From Campylobacter concisus (GTDB lineage: Bacteria; Campylobacterota; Campylobacteria; Campylobacterales; Campylobacteraceae): a stretch of 64,000 nucleotides of DNA. A program made the translations under genes and the position numbers. The notes beneath the pieces were generated by a model. The model was given only the letters and a program-made list of their open reading frames with translations. It made no database searches and was not told the origin of the DNA. This document shows, one piece after another, positions 1 to 9,171 of this stretch; the stretch's first letter is position 1, and the number at the start of each line of letters is the position of its first letter. The stretch lies in assembly GCF_003049705.1 (NCBI RefSeq), contig NZ_PIRF01000005.1, forward strand, positions 1 to 64,000. The letters run 5' to 3'.

Positions 1-229
1 AATTAGTTTGAAACAACAATATAACCAAAAAAAATCATATTTTTTAAAAAATGTGTGATCACTATAAAATTTTTACTTATAAATTTCACAAAAAATCATC
101 AGTCTAAAATCTACAAACTTATAGTTAAGTTTTACTAGGTAAGCAATTTTCTAACGCGAAAAATTTTATATAAAGATATTTAAAAAATAATGTTAAACAA
201 TAATAAAATTTATGATTATCTATAAGCAG

Positions 230-320
230 TGGCGGACAGAGAGGGATTTGAACCCTCGAGCCCCGATTAAGAGCTGCACCCTTAGCAGGGGTGTGGTTTC
301 AGCCACTCACCCATCTGTCC
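230..320 (-). tRNA. tRNA-Ser (anticodon GCU)
   Basis: On the reverse strand the sequence folds as a class II tRNA. The acceptor arm is GGACAGA paired with TCTGTCC, followed by discriminator G and an encoded CCA (230-232). The T-loop stretch is GGTTCAAATCC. The anticodon loop reads CTGCTAA, giving anticodon GCU for AGC/AGU serine codons. The long variable arm expected of tRNA-Ser lies between the anticodon and T arms. It stands alone, with no other tRNA beside it; the 229 bases before it are AT-rich and show no gene. Confidence 0.96.
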
Positions 321-445
321 ATAAAAAGAAATCGCATTATAATTGAAGACCGCTGATATCTTGCTTAAATTTGCATTTCACAATTATAGCCCTCAGATAG
401 AGAATCTAAAAATAAAAATTTATAAATTTAGTCCTTCCAAAGCCA

Positions 446-699
446 TCATTTTAGTTTGGCTTTGTCTGGGTGTGGCGTATTTACATAGTAGCAAACCATA
501 CGGTAAACATAGAGGATACACCTATCGCTGCCGCGTCCGAGCGCTTTTGTGCGCTCAAACATCTCGTTCGGATCGCGCCCTTTAACGAAGCAACGTCTGT
601 GTAGCCAAGTCCCAACAGATCGGCCTCTATCGCTTCACCAACATAGAGGATTTTCTTAAAATCACTCAAATTTAGTTCCTCACTTCGCTTTGATGTCAT
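446..699 (-). pseudogene. Frameshifted Cdd1-type helix-hairpin-helix protein
   Basis: Two overlapping reverse frames together give one protein resembling the Cdd1 ('pathogenicity locus') small helix-hairpin-helix family. The first frame, from ATG at 699, reads a SEELNLSDFKKILYVGEAI-type HhH segment and goes on to DVASLKG. Near 578-583 the homology jumps by one base into a second frame reading RDPNEMFERTKALGRGSD, then RCILYVYRMVCYYV, and stops at TGA 446-448. The 254-base span is not divisible by three, so one base is missing (or two are extra). A recent mutation, an error in the GGG run, or much less likely programmed shifting would explain it. A GTG at 705 is an alternative start. No function is established for the family. 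Confidence 0.72.
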
Positions 700-758
700 C
701 TTCACGCAACATTTTGTAAAAAAGCTTAGTTAAAAACCACTTCACACAAGTTCAAATT

Positions 759-1439
759 TTAAATTTGCTCCAAAATTCGTTCACAAATTTCTCTTGGATT
801 TACATTCTCATAAATCGGCCTACCAACAACGATAAAATCACTACCCTCTTGCTTTGCGCTCACTAAGTTTGCTACTCTTTTTTGATCTCCAGCGCTCTCG
901 CCAAAAGGCCTAACACCAGGGCAAAGAGTGATAAATTTCTCATTTGTTACATCTTTGATGAGCTTGCTTTCAAAAACAGAACAGACCATTCCATCAAGCC
1001 CTGCTTCAAAACTCATCTGGCTAAATTTTCTAACAGCTCTTGCGATCGTATCGTTATAAACAGCGTCAAACTCGCTCTCACTAAAGCTAGTAAGTGCCGA
1101 TACTGCGAGCACTAAAGGACGGCTCCCAAGACCAGCTAGCCTATCCATAACTGTTTTCATCGCACGTTCACCAGCGCTAGCATGCACATTTATCATATCT
1201 ACGCCGATTTTTGAGACGACTTCAGCCGCATCAGCCATCGTGTTTGGGATATCATAGAGCTTTAGATCGAGGAAAATTTTAAAATTTCCAAGCTCTTTTA
1301 GCTCTTCTATAAACTTTGCCCCATCCCTAAGATAGCTTCTAAGCCCCACTTTTAGCCAAAGATCAAGCCCTTTTAGCTCTCTAGCAAGAGCTAAATTCTC
1401 TTCACGACTAGCCATATCAAGCGCAACACAGAGCCTCAC
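759..1439 (-). CDS. pyrF: Orotidine 5'-phosphate decarboxylase
   Basis: Catalyses the last step of UMP synthesis, decarboxylating OMP to UMP in the cytoplasm. The 226-residue product is the normal size for bacterial PyrF. The catalytic motif [10 protein letters not shown] spans residues 58-67, carrying the Asp-Lys-Asp charge network (D58, K60, D63), with a further substrate-binding lysine in LKVG near residue 30. The C-terminal phosphate-gripping part reads FIVVGRPI. It overlaps the end of nusB by 4 bases, so the two are translationally coupled, as in the pyrF-nusB-ribH order recalled for C. jejuni. Confidence 0.96.
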   Translation of the reverse strand: MRLCVALDMASREENLALARELKGLDLWLKVGLRSYLRDGAKFIEELKELGNFKIFLDLKLYDIPNTMADAAEVVSKIGVDMINVHASAGERAMKTVMDRLAGLGSRPLVLAVSALTSFSESEFDAVYNDTIARAVRKFSQMSFEAGLDGMVCSVFESKLIKDVTNEKFITLCPGVRPFGESAGDQKRVANLVSAKQEGSDFIVVGRPIYENVNPREICERILEQI

Positions 1440-1831
1440 AGATCAGCCTTTAGCTTATCAAGTACACCGTTTATAAATTTTGGTGCCTGATCACTTCCAA
1501 GCTCTTTCGCAAGCTCGATCGCTTCGTTTATGATGACAGCCTTATCAGTTTGGCTAAATTTCATCTCATAGAGCCCAAGTCTAAGGATGGCTAGTTCAGT
1601 CGCACCAACCTTACTAAAATCGCCGTCTTTTAGATATGGCTTTAAAATTTCATCTAGTTTTTCTTTATTTGCGAGCACCTCTTTAAAAGTCTGCTGCGCC
1701 TCACTTTTTCGCTCGTTTCTTATCTTTTTCTCTTCCAGAAATTCCTCTTCAAATGCAGCAGTTACCGGATTTATCTCATTTGAGTAGAGCAGCGAAACGA
1801 CGGCCTGCCTAACCTGATGACGAGTCGCCAT
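1436..1831 (-). CDS. nusB: Transcription antitermination factor NusB
   Basis: A 131-residue all-helical protein that binds boxA RNA with NusE (S10) in the rRNA antitermination complex. The start [19 protein letters not shown] and the C-terminal [15 protein letters not shown] ... FINGVLDKL are typical of the family, with the usual length. It sits between ribH (1-base gap) and pyrF (4-base overlap) in one reverse-strand operon. The ribH-nusB linkage is common in bacteria. Confidence 0.95.
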   Translation of the reverse strand: MATRHQVRQAVVSLLYSNEINPVTAAFEEEFLEEKKIRNERKSEAQQTFKEVLANKEKLDEILKPYLKDGDFSKVGATELAILRLGLYEMKFSQTDKAVIINEAIELAKELGSDQAPKFINGVLDKLKADL

Positions 1832-1832
1832 T

Positions 1833-2303
1833 TTACGCCTCCAAATTTTTATATAAGCTTAGCATCTCGATCACGCCCGTCATCGCTTCAAAGCCCTTAT
1901 TTCCGGCCTTTGAGCCAGCTCGCTCGATGGCTTGTTCGATGCTATCGACCGTTAGCACGCCAAAGGTCACCGGCTTGCCGTATTTTAGCGTGACGCTTGC
2001 GATGCCCTTGGTGGTCTCGGCGCTCACGTAGTCAAAGTGAGGCGTAGAGCCGCGGATCACCGCCCCCACGCAGCAAACGGCGTCAAATTTACCGCTGGCT
2101 AGTGCCTTTTCTAGCGCCATCGGTATCTCAAACGCACCCGGCACCAAAATGAGGCTCAAATTCGCCTCGTCCCCGCCGTGACGCAAAAACGCATCCCTCG
2201 CGCCCTCGACCAGTCTATCGGTGATGATGTGGTTAAATCTCGCGCCCACTATAGCGACTTTCTCGCCGCCTTTTAGAGCCAAATTTCCTTCGATTATTTT
2301 CAT
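1833..2303 (-). CDS. ribH: 6,7-dimethyl-8-ribityllumazine synthase
   Basis: Condenses 5-amino-6-ribitylaminouracil with 3,4-dihydroxy-2-butanone 4-phosphate in riboflavin synthesis. The 156-residue product has the family signatures ARFNHIIT (21-28), VPGAFEIP (54-61) and [14 protein letters not shown] (80-93) with the catalytic His at 89. The upstream AAAGGAGAAATC fixes the start. Third codon positions are much richer in G and C than in nusB and pyrF; this is where a GC-rich block running to kdsA begins. Confidence 0.96.
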   Translation of the reverse strand: MKIIEGNLALKGGEKVAIVGARFNHIITDRLVEGARDAFLRHGGDEANLSLILVPGAFEIPMALEKALASGKFDAVCCVGAVIRGSTPHFDYVSAETTKGIASVTLKYGKPVTFGVLTVDSIEQAIERAGSKAGNKGFEAMTGVIEMLSLYKNLEA

Positions 2304-2314
2304 GATTTCTCCTT

Positions 2315-2638
2315 TTATATTATCTTTAACATTACCGCGCTTAGCGTTATTAGCGATAGATAAAACGCCTTTTGCGCACTCATTTTTTCGCCGTTAAAAA
2401 TCACTCCGACGCCCACGGCTCCAACCGCTCCGATACCCGTCCAAATCGCGTACGCTACCGACATCGCCATCGCCTGCATCGCATAGCTCAAAAGCCAGAG
2501 CGAAAGGGCGAAATTTGCGGTTAAAATCAAAAAATTCGCCGCTTTTTTCACGCCGAAGCTTTTTTGAAATTTAGTTAGAAAAAACACGCCCGAAACCTCG
2601 CAGCACCCGGCCACCAAAAGAGCTAAAACGTGCATCAA
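2315..2638 (-). CDS. SMR-family exporter subunit (first of a pair)
   Basis: A four-helix inner-membrane protein of the small multidrug resistance family, 107 residues, with the essential proton-coupling glutamate at position 14 (GCCEVSG). It overlaps the start of the other SMR gene by 4 bases, so the two are probably made together and form a heterodimer, as in EbrAB or YkkCD-type pairs. Substrate is not evident: quaternary cations or guanidinium are the known alternatives for the family. It lies in the GC-rich block between ribH and kdsA. Confidence 0.88.
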   Translation of the reverse strand: MMHVLALLVAGCCEVSGVFFLTKFQKSFGVKKAANFLILTANFALSLWLLSYAMQAMAMSVAYAIWTGIGAVGAVGVGVIFNGEKMSAQKAFYLSLITLSAVMLKII

Positions 2639-2964
2639 GATTTTAGCCTTTTTAACCCCAGCACGCCCGCGATCAGCGTCGCTATGAAAAATAGCCGCAA
2701 GGGATCTGGCATCTGGCCGCTTGAGCCGTATTCGCTAACGCTTTCGGCGACCACTATAAAAAACGCTCCAAATCCCACAAATACGGTATATGCGACGCTA
2801 ACGGGGATATATTTTAAAGCCTTTATAAACGACACGAAGCTAACGCAGACTAACGCGGCAGTAAGCGCGAATTCTACGGCATTTTGGGCGTGTTTTAGCC
2901 CGTACGCCCAGCCGCACTCGGCGACCGCGCCGCCTAGCACCCACAAAAAGCCCTTAGTTTGCAT
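2635..2964 (-). CDS. SMR-family exporter subunit (Gdx/SugE-like half)
   Basis: Four-helix SMR protein of 109 residues with the key glutamate at 16 in the motif [12 protein letters not shown]. The Glu-x-Gly-Trp-Ala-x-Gly-Leu-Lys pattern is the one seen in Gdx (SugE)-type guanidinium exporters, so this half is closer to Gdx than its partner is. It overlaps kdsA by 11 bases and the next SMR gene by 4, placing the pair inside the kdsA-ribH operon. Heterodimer formation and guanidinium as substrate are inference. Confidence 0.86.
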   Translation of the reverse strand: MQTKGFLWVLGGAVAECGWAYGLKHAQNAVEFALTAALVCVSFVSFIKALKYIPVSVAYTVFVGFGAFFIVVAESVSEYGSSGQMPDPLRLFFIATLIAGVLGLKRLKS

Positions 2965-3760
2965 CGCCTATGGCGTCTTTTATCTTAAAAATTTGAGCGA
3001 TATTTGCGTCTAGCTCGTCCAAATTTAGCATATTCGGCCCGTCGCAGAGCGCCTCGCAAGGATTTACGTGCGTCTCGTAGAAAAATCCGTCCACGCCGGC
3101 AGCCGCCGCAGCTCGCGCTAGATACGGCACGAATCTCGCGTCCCCGCCGCTTTTTTCGCCAAGAGCGCTTGGCATCTGCACGCTGTGAGTAGCGTCGAAA
3201 ATCACCGGCGCAAACTCCCTCATCAGCACCAAATTTCGCATATCTACGACTAAATTCCCGTAGCCAAAGGTGCTGCCTCGCTCCGTTAGCCACACGCCGT
3301 TTTGTTTAGCAACCTCGTATCCGTCGCCCTTTATACCCCTTGTTTCTAACACTTTTTTCACCGAGTGCTTCATAGCAGAGGCGGCTAAAAACTGCCCTTT
3401 TTTGATATTTACGACCGCTTTTGTCTTAGCCGCGGCCACGAGCAAATCGGTTTGGCGGCACAAAAACGCCGGGATTTGCAGCACGTCGGCCACTTCGCCT
3501 ACTGGTGCAGCCTGATAGCTCTCGTGGATATCGGTTAAAATTTTAAAACCGAATTCCTTTTTGACCTTGGCTAAAATTTCGCAACCCTTCTCCAGCCCTG
3601 GCCCGCGAAACGAGCTTATACTCGTGCGATTTGCCTTGTCAAAGCTTGATTTGAAATAAAAATCTATCCGCTTATCTTCGTTAAATTTAACCAGCCTTTT
3701 TGCCACGTCAAAAACGAGCTGCTCGCTTTCGATGACGCAAGGCCCTGCTATTAGTATCAT
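2954..3760 (-). CDS. kdsA: 3-deoxy-8-phosphooctulonate synthase
   Basis: Condenses phosphoenolpyruvate with arabinose 5-phosphate to make KDO 8-phosphate for the lipid A inner core. The 268-residue protein begins with the family signature [11 protein letters not shown] (3-13) and carries KSSFDKANR (38-46), which binds PEP. Further conserved pieces are [10 protein letters not shown] and [11 protein letters not shown] strong AAAGGAGAAAAA ribosome site precedes the ATG. It is the 5' gene of the GC-rich block. Gene order pyrF-nusB-ribH-kdsA is as in other campylobacters except for the inserted SMR pair. Confidence 0.96.
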   Translation of the reverse strand: MILIAGPCVIESEQLVFDVAKRLVKFNEDKRIDFYFKSSFDKANRTSISSFRGPGLEKGCEILAKVKKEFGFKILTDIHESYQAAPVGEVADVLQIPAFLCRQTDLLVAAAKTKAVVNIKKGQFLAASAMKHSVKKVLETRGIKGDGYEVAKQNGVWLTERGSTFGYGNLVVDMRNLVLMREFAPVIFDATHSVQMPSALGEKSGGDARFVPYLARAAAAAGVDGFFYETHVNPCEALCDGPNMLNLDELDANIAQIFKIKDAIGDAN

Positions 3761-3770
3761 TTTTTCTCCT

Positions 3771-4820
3771 TTATTTTTCTCTAAATTTTCTAATCCAATC
3801 TATCAAAAGCGGTCTATCGTCGTTTGTTACCCCTTCATACCAATCATTACAAAGTTTATAATATACACCATTTATGAATACAGGATCCACATAATATCTC
3901 CTCGCATCATATTCATTGTTCGCTATTACAAGCGCAGGATAATTTAATCCAAGAGTATCCTTACTATACTTTTCGTTTTGAAGCCAGCTTATCTCGTTAG
4001 CATCTACCTTACCGCTTTCCAAAATTTCCCTCATAATTATTCGTGCTATTTGTCCGACTTTTAGCTCTGCGTATTCATCTTGATTATTTTTGATATTAAC
4101 ATAGTCTTTAGAACGTTGATAGCTATATATGCCTACTTTCAGCTTTTGTTTTTCTGTGTTTTCCATATCTTTTAGGCTTTTTTTGTCAAACAAGGATAGC
4201 ATCTGGTAAGAACGCATAAAAAGCTCCGCCGTATCGGCCACATTACCACTTACCTCCAAAATAGGTTCTAAAACTAAATTTGAAAAATCGCTATTTGCTA
4301 TTATTCTAAAGTCAAATTCAAATCCCATCTCTTGCATTATGTTGTTTATATCAACAAAACAAGGGCACAAGGCATCTAAAATTTGTCTATTTATTTTAGG
4401 GGATGCAAAGATAATTTCTGCTTTTTTAACACCAAAATATCCATAAACACACATGGCGGTTCTAAGACATTTTTTTACTACTCTAGCTACCGTCTCATCA
4501 AGACCGCCGTAGTTTAGTCCAGACTCATGAAAAGCAACATCAACTGCATAAATTTTACTAACTCCATCACTCATACAAACACCTAGTGCATCACACTCTG
4601 CTTGTTGCAAAAGTTGTTTTAATGAGGTATTTTGTTTATAAATTTTATATCCATATTTGCTAGAAAAAAGCTCATCTGTTTTTGACATTATATTTTCTAA
4701 CTCGTCTGAAAATTTTATCTCCCATTTTGGAGAAATTTTCCAGTTAGTTTGCACTATTTGGCACTCTTTAACATGGCGAAGCCAAGAATAAAATAAAGAT
4801 TCTCCAATTTCTATTTTCAT
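3771..4820 (-). CDS. Uncharacterised 349-aa protein, possibly nuclease-like
   Basis: I do not recognise a characterised family. The 349-residue product has no signal peptide or membrane segment. Residues ~70-100 read QAECDALGV, a short loop, then [16 protein letters not shown]. An acidic residue followed by a beta-strand with Asp/Glu is the sort of arrangement seen in PD-(D/E)XK nuclease folds, but the catalytic lysine is not evident. [15 protein letters not shown] and a C-terminal [20 protein letters not shown] look like conserved patches. It sits 10 bases upstream of kdsA and 9 downstream of a DMT transporter gene, at a place where the order recalled for C. jejuni has no such gene. It is more AT-rich than the adjoining kdsA block. 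Probably accessory; function unknown. Confidence 0.8.
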   Translation of the reverse strand: MKIEIGESLFYSWLRHVKECQIVQTNWKISPKWEIKFSDELENIMSKTDELFSSKYGYKIYKQNTSLKQLLQQAECDALGVCMSDGVSKIYAVDVAFHESGLNYGGLDETVARVVKKCLRTAMCVYGYFGVKKAEIIFASPKINRQILDALCPCFVDINNIMQEMGFEFDFRIIANSDFSNLVLEPILEVSGNVADTAELFMRSYQMLSLFDKKSLKDMENTEKQKLKVGIYSYQRSKDYVNIKNNQDEYAELKVGQIARIIMREILESGKVDANEISWLQNEKYSKDTLGLNYPALVIANNEYDARRYYVDPVFINGVYYKLCNDWYEGVTNDDRPLLIDWIRKFREK

Positions 4821-4829
4821 AGTATCGCC

Positions 4830-5723
4830 TTATTTTTCTTTCACAACTAAAATTCCACTCACTATTACTAGCAAGATACCTAAAAGTGCCGTTTGATTTG
4901 GCAATACATCGCCCATAAAATAGCCAATGATAAGTGTAAAAATAACGTCTGCGTAGCTAACCGCAGCGATCACTCCAGCCTTTTTACCAACCGCAAACGC
5001 CTTTGTCATGTACGACTGAAAAAAATATCCACTAAGTCCCATTAGCAAGATAAAAACAACGTTATACCAGTTTGGCATGCTAAATTTTGAAAACAAAAAA
5101 TCAAGTGGCTCGTAGGTGAAAAATTCTGCCAAACCCATGCAAATAAGTGGCAAAAACGAGCCCCAAAGCATAAAACTTAACACTATAACATTTGTACCGT
5201 AGCTCTTGTTTAGCTCCTTAACACTCGTGTATGCGATCGCCGCACCAAGGCCACTCCAAACACCGATAATATCAGTCTTGCTTATGCCTAAATTTGGCTG
5301 GATAACAAGCAAAATTCCACCAAATCCCAAAAATACAGCAAACCAGCCAAGTGAGCTTAGACGCTCTTTAAAAATAAAGGCTGCGAGGATAGCTGTAAAG
5401 ATTGGATTTGTCTTTTGAAATGTAAAAGCTGTGGCCAAATTTACATGAGCGACATTGTAAAAAAAAGCAAAAAGTGCGACCGTACCCACAAAACCGCGAA
5501 ACATCAGTAAAAAAAAGTGTCCACCAGCTTGCTTAAATGGAAATCTATAAATGGCATAAATAACGATGAAAAGGCCTATTAAATTTCTAAAAAATACAAC
5601 TTCGATAGATGGCATATCTTTGCTAAGATACTTTGCAAATGCGCCAGTAACGGCAAACATAAAGCAAGCAAAGAGCATATAAAAAATGCCAAGATGCGAA
5701 ATATAAAACCTTTTTAACATCAC
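4830..5723 (-). CDS. EamA/DMT-family membrane transporter
   Basis: A 297-residue inner-membrane protein with about ten hydrophobic helices in two repeated EamA halves (roughly 10-140 and 150-295). The first half contains EVVFFRNLIGLF and ATAFTFQKTNPIFTAILA and the second ELNKSYGTN and AVSYADVIFTLIIGY, as usual in drug/metabolite transporters of the RhaT/YdcZ type. Substrate cannot be told from sequence. Its start region faces der, so the 149-base gap between them holds divergent promoters. Confidence 0.85.
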   Translation of the reverse strand: MMLKRFYISHLGIFYMLFACFMFAVTGAFAKYLSKDMPSIEVVFFRNLIGLFIVIYAIYRFPFKQAGGHFFLLMFRGFVGTVALFAFFYNVAHVNLATAFTFQKTNPIFTAILAAFIFKERLSSLGWFAVFLGFGGILLVIQPNLGISKTDIIGVWSGLGAAIAYTSVKELNKSYGTNVIVLSFMLWGSFLPLICMGLAEFFTYEPLDFLFSKFSMPNWYNVVFILLMGLSGYFFQSYMTKAFAVGKKAGVIAAVSYADVIFTLIIGYFMGDVLPNQTALLGILLVIVSGILVVKEK

Positions 5724-5842
5724 AAGACCTTTAAATTTAAAGTAGCCATTTTAATGAAAAGTGGCTTAAATTTTGGTTGATTTTTTCTTTTATTTTGGCG
5801 CTTTTAAGCAAATTTTTATACTTTATATAAGTCAAAAATTTG

Positions 5843-5848
5843 TATAAT
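5843..5848 (+). promoter_or_regulatory. Sigma-70 -10 box for der
   Basis: A perfect TATAAT preceded by TTTG lies 25 bases upstream of the TTG chosen as the der start, and AT-rich DNA precedes it, as in Campylobacter promoters that lack a clear -35. It overlaps the upstream in-frame TTG at 5840, which argues against translation starting there. Confidence 0.65.
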
Positions 5849-5872
5849 CAGCCATCACGAAAAGGACAAAAT

Positions 5873-7258
5873 TTGCAAAAAGTAATATTAGTAGGCAAGC
5901 CAAATGTCGGCAAAAGCTCACTTTTTAACCGCTTAGCTGGTCGTCGTATCGCCATAACAAGCGATGTTAGCGGCACGACAAGAGATACGAACAAAGCTAA
6001 GATCGAGGTTGAGGGCAAAGAGTGCATTTTAATCGATAGTGGTGGCCTTGATGATAGCAGCGAGCTTTTTAAAAATGTAAAAGCAAAGACCTTGGCAGAG
6101 GCTAGAAATTCAGACGTCATCTTATACATGGTCGATGGCAAAATGATGCCAGATGACGAGGATAGAGCCATTTTTTATGAGCTTAGCAAGCTAAATTTAC
6201 CAATCGCACTCATTATCAATAAAATAGACAGCAAAAAAGATGAGCAAAGAGAGTGGGAATTTGTAAGCTTTGGCGCAAAAAACTCATTTGGAATTTCTGT
6301 AAGCCACAACACAGGCATAGATGAACTTAGCATGTGGCTAGCAAAGCATATAGAAGACAAAGTACAGATAAAGGCCGATACAAGCGAAGATTTTGATGAT
6401 TTTTTAGAAAACTATAACGACGAGGGCGAGCTAAGCGACGAGATAGACTATGAAAGCAAAAACATCAGAGTTGGCATCATAGGCCGCGTAAATGTCGGTA
6501 AAAGCTCACTTTTAAATGCCCTTGTAAAAGAGAGTCGCGCCGTCGTTAGCGATGTGGCAGGCACTACGATCGATCCGGTCAATGAAATTTACGAGCATGA
6601 TGGCAGGGTTTTTGAGTTTGTCGATACTGCTGGTATCAGAAAGCGTGGCAAGATCGAGGGCATCGAGAGATATGCGCTAAATAGAACTGAGAAAATTTTA
6701 GAAGAGACAGACGTGGCGCTACTTGTGCTTGATAGCTCTGAGCCACTAACCGAGCTTGATGAGCGCATCGCTGGCATCGCCTCGAAATTTGAGCTTGGGG
6801 TCATCATCGTGCTAAACAAATGGGACAAAAGTAGCGAAGAATTTGACGAGCTTTGCAAAGAGATAAAAGATAGGTTTAAATTTCTAGCATATGCGCCGAT
6901 CATTAGTGTTTCGGCTTTGGGCGGCAAAAGAGTGCATAAAATTTATCCACTCATCATTGAAATTTACAAAAACTACACCCAAAAAATCCAAACTTCAAAG
7001 CTAAACGAAGTGATTGGCGAAGCGACCAAGGCGCACCCACTGCCACGAGATAAAGGCAGGGTTGTGAAAATTTACTACGCAGTGCAGTTTAAGACAGCAC
7101 CTATCATGATAGCGCTTATAATGAACCGTCCAAAGTGCCTGCACTTTAGCTACAAACGCTATTTAACAAACAAGCTTAGAGAGAGCTTTAACCTAACTGG
7201 CGTGCCTATCGTGCTAATCCCTAAAAAACGTGGAGAGAGCGATGAAAACAAAGAATAA
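5873..7258 (+). CDS. der: Ribosome-assembly GTPase Der (EngA)
   Basis: Tandem-GTPase factor for 50S subunit maturation, 461 residues. The first G domain has [12 protein letters not shown] near the N-terminus, SGTTRDT (G2), DSGG (G3) and NKID (G4). The second, from about residue 200, has [23 protein letters not shown] and NKWD. A KH-like C-terminal domain follows. I place the start at TTG 5873, six bases after AAAGGAC. An in-frame TTG at 5840 would add 11 residues but overlaps the -10 box. It overlaps aroK by 17 bases. Confidence 0.95.
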   Translation: MQKVILVGKPNVGKSSLFNRLAGRRIAITSDVSGTTRDTNKAKIEVEGKECILIDSGGLDDSSELFKNVKAKTLAEARNSDVILYMVDGKMMPDDEDRAIFYELSKLNLPIALIINKIDSKKDEQREWEFVSFGAKNSFGISVSHNTGIDELSMWLAKHIEDKVQIKADTSEDFDDFLENYNDEGELSDEIDYESKNIRVGIIGRVNVGKSSLLNALVKESRAVVSDVAGTTIDPVNEIYEHDGRVFEFVDTAGIRKRGKIEGIERYALNRTEKILEETDVALLVLDSSEPLTELDERIAGIASKFELGVIIVLNKWDKSSEEFDELCKEIKDRFKFLAYAPIISVSALGGKRVHKIYPLIIEIYKNYTQKIQTSKLNEVIGEATKAHPLPRDKGRVVKIYYAVQFKTAPIMIALIMNRPKCLHFSYKRYLTNKLRESFNLTGVPIVLIPKKRGESDENKE

Positions 7259-7763
7259 CAATATCGTTTTGATAGGGTTTATGGGCGTTGGCAAGGGCAC
7301 GACTGCAAGGGCACTAAGCAAGGCACTAAGGACGATGAACCTTGACTGCGACGACTTACTAGAGAGCTCACAAAATATGAAGATAAAAGCTATCTTTGAA
7401 GAGTACGGAGAGGAGCATTTTAGGCAGCTTGAAAAAGATCTTGCCAAATTTCTAGCAACAAATGTCAAAAATGCGATCATCTCAACTGGTGGTGGCTTTG
7501 CCAAGGTTAAAAATTTAAAGAAAATTGGCACCGTGATCTATCTAAAAGCTAGTTTTGACGCGATCATGCAAAGGCTAAAAAATAGCAAAAATAGCGAGAA
7601 AAAACTTGCCAAACGTCCACTTTTAAGTGATCTAAAAAGAGCTGAGGCACTTCATCTGGAGCGAGAGGAGCTTTATGAGAAAAAGGCTGATTACATCGTC
7701 GAAGTCGAGGGTAAAACTCCAAAGCAAATCGTAAAAGAGATAAGGATGCTTTTAAAAATTTAG
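7242..7763 (+). CDS. aroK: Shikimate kinase
   Basis: Phosphorylates shikimate to shikimate 3-phosphate in aromatic amino acid synthesis. The 173-residue NMP-kinase fold starts at ATG 7242, preceded by GGAGAG. The P-loop [10 protein letters not shown] (residues 9-18) has Gly-Thr-Thr after the lysine, where many family members have Ser/Thr. DCDD (shikimate-binding Asp), STGGGF (Walker B-like Gly-Gly) and RPLL (lid Arg) are present. It overlaps the end of der by 17 bases and is followed by a 433-base non-coding spacer. Confidence 0.94.
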   Translation: MKTKNNNIVLIGFMGVGKGTTARALSKALRTMNLDCDDLLESSQNMKIKAIFEEYGEEHFRQLEKDLAKFLATNVKNAIISTGGGFAKVKNLKKIGTVIYLKASFDAIMQRLKNSKNSEKKLAKRPLLSDLKRAEALHLEREELYEKKADYIVEVEGKTPKQIVKEIRMLLKI

Positions 7764-7796
7764 TTGTAAAGTGGCGTGAATGCTGCTTGCAACGAT

Positions 7797-8143
7797 AAAT
7801 TTTAAGATCAGGCTGGATGGCTGTCTCGCGTGGTGTTAAAATTTGAAATGTTTGAGCTAAATTTAACGTTTTGTAGTTATAAATTTTGGCAAACTGTTTG
7901 AGGAAAATTTAAATATTGCACAGTCAAATTTTAATTAAGACTAGACTTTAGCCTGCCAAGCTAAATTTTAAGATTAGACTAGATAAAAATATCTGTCCTG
8001 ATGTTAAAATTTAAAAAAGTATTTTAGCGAAGTATCGTGAGATGATTTTTTGCTTCTCTTTGTTCGCAACGCTAAAGCGACGAGAGTTGTGTAGAAATTT
8101 TAAGCCGAGGCTAGACACATAGTCTGCCAAAAGCTTAAAATTT
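7797..8143. repeat. Four copies of a ~48-bp palindromic repeat
   Basis: The 433-base gap between aroK and trpS (7764-8196) holds no convincing gene. It contains four diverged copies of one unit at 7797-7844, 7926-7972, 7963-8012 and 8095-8143; the second and third share an end. Each begins AAATTTTAA and most end TTAAAATTT, an inverted repeat. The centres share AG(G/A)CT(A/G)GA, a few bases, then (T)CTGYC or similar. In the last copy GGC-T-AGAC pairs with GTCT-GCC to form an inner hairpin. The form recalls REP or miniature inverted-repeat elements. No transposase or target-site duplication is visible. Confidence 0.7.
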
Positions 8144-8196
8144 CAAATCTCTATCAAAAGCGCTCACGAGAAAAAGCCAAAATTTGAAAGGATAAG

Positions 8197-9159
8197 ATGA
8201 GAGTATTAACCGGCCTCCAACCCTCCGGCAAACTACACCTTGGCAATTACTTTGCCTCGATAAAACAGATGGTTGATATGCAAGAAAAAAACGAGATGTT
8301 TATGTTTATAGCAAACTACCACGCGATGACAAGCCTTAGCGAGGCCAAAGCCCTAAAACAAAACACTTTTGAGGCTGCATGTGCGTTTTTGGCACTTGGG
8401 ATCGATCCAAATAAAAGCATATTTTGGGTGCAAAGTGATGTTAAAGACGTGCTTGAGCTTTACTGGGTACTAAGTCAGCACACGCCTATGGGGCTTCTTG
8501 AGCGCGCACATAGTTACAAAGATAAAGTCGCAAAAGGTCTTAGTTCGCACCACGGACTCTTTAGCTATCCAGTTTTGATGGCAGCTGACATTTTGCTTTA
8601 TAATGCGCAGGTCGTGCCTGTAGGCAAGGATCAGATCCAGCACGTAGAAATCGCTCGTGATATCGCGATAAAATTTAACAACGAGCATGGAGAAATTTTT
8701 ACACTGCCTGAGGCAAAGATCGATGAAAATGTAGCCACCGTACCCGGCACAAACGGTGAAAAGATGAGCAAAAGCTATGGCAATACAATCGACATCTTTG
8801 CCGATGCCAAAACGCTTAAAAAGCAAATTTCTAGCATTGTGACAGACGGCACGCCACTTGAAGAGCCAAAACAGTGGCAAAACTGCAACGTCTATAATAT
8901 CGCCAAACTTTTTTTGGACGAGAGTGGACAAAAAGAGCTTCAAGCTAGATATGAGCGTGGTGGCGAGGGTCATGGGCACTTTAAAGCTTATCTAAATGAG
9001 CTTATTTGGGACTATTTTAAAGATGCGAGAGAGAAATTTGAGCATTATCAAAATAATCCTGGCGAAGTGTCTGGAATTTTAGAAATAGGAGCCAAAAAGG
9101 CAAGTAATGTTGCTCAAACAACAATAAAAAAAGTTCGTGAAGTAGTCGGAATTTATTAA
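8197..9159 (+). CDS. trpS: Tryptophanyl-tRNA synthetase
   Basis: Class I aminoacyl-tRNA synthetase charging tRNA-Trp, 320 residues, typical bacterial size. The HIGH-type motif appears as PSGKLHLGNY (residues 9-18). The KMSKS loop is GEKMSKSYGN near residue 190, and the tryptophan-binding stretch PVLMAADILLYNA is present. AAAGGATAAG directly before the ATG gives a good ribosome site. It is 12 bases ahead of the CopD-like gene and probably co-transcribed with that and serS. Confidence 0.97.
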   Translation: MRVLTGLQPSGKLHLGNYFASIKQMVDMQEKNEMFMFIANYHAMTSLSEAKALKQNTFEAACAFLALGIDPNKSIFWVQSDVKDVLELYWVLSQHTPMGLLERAHSYKDKVAKGLSSHHGLFSYPVLMAADILLYNAQVVPVGKDQIQHVEIARDIAIKFNNEHGEIFTLPEAKIDENVATVPGTNGEKMSKSYGNTIDIFADAKTLKKQISSIVTDGTPLEEPKQWQNCNVYNIAKLFLDESGQKELQARYERGGEGHGHFKAYLNELIWDYFKDAREKFEHYQNNPGEVSGILEIGAKKASNVAQTTIKKVREVVGIY

Positions 9160-9171
9160 TAAAGGAAAAAT

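Noticed and set aside
1-229. Regulatory or coding content before the tRNA
   Set aside because: AT-rich sequence with a short GTGATCAC palindrome near 55-62 but no ORF, clear promoter or repeat that I can support.
578-583. Programmed -1 ribosomal frameshift in the Cdd1-type gene
   Set aside because: TTAAAGGG does not match a standard slippery heptamer in the right frame and no strong stimulatory hairpin follows; mutation or sequencing error is simpler.
2985-3293. Arg-rich 102-codon ORF overlapping kdsA
   Set aside because: Shadow of kdsA in another frame, produced by the GC-rich codons of that block.
5840-5872. N-terminal extension of Der starting at TTG 5840
   Set aside because: The stretch overlaps the TATAAT box and lacks a ribosome site, whereas TTG 5873 follows AAAGGAC and gives the normal N-terminus.
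7797-8143. CRISPR array
   Set aside because: The repeats are palindromic, diverged, irregularly spaced and partly overlapping; there are no uniform spacers and no cas genes.
8470-8979. Reverse 169-codon ORF inside trpS
   Set aside because: Antisense to a gene with intact synthetase motifs; composition is typical of shadow frames.
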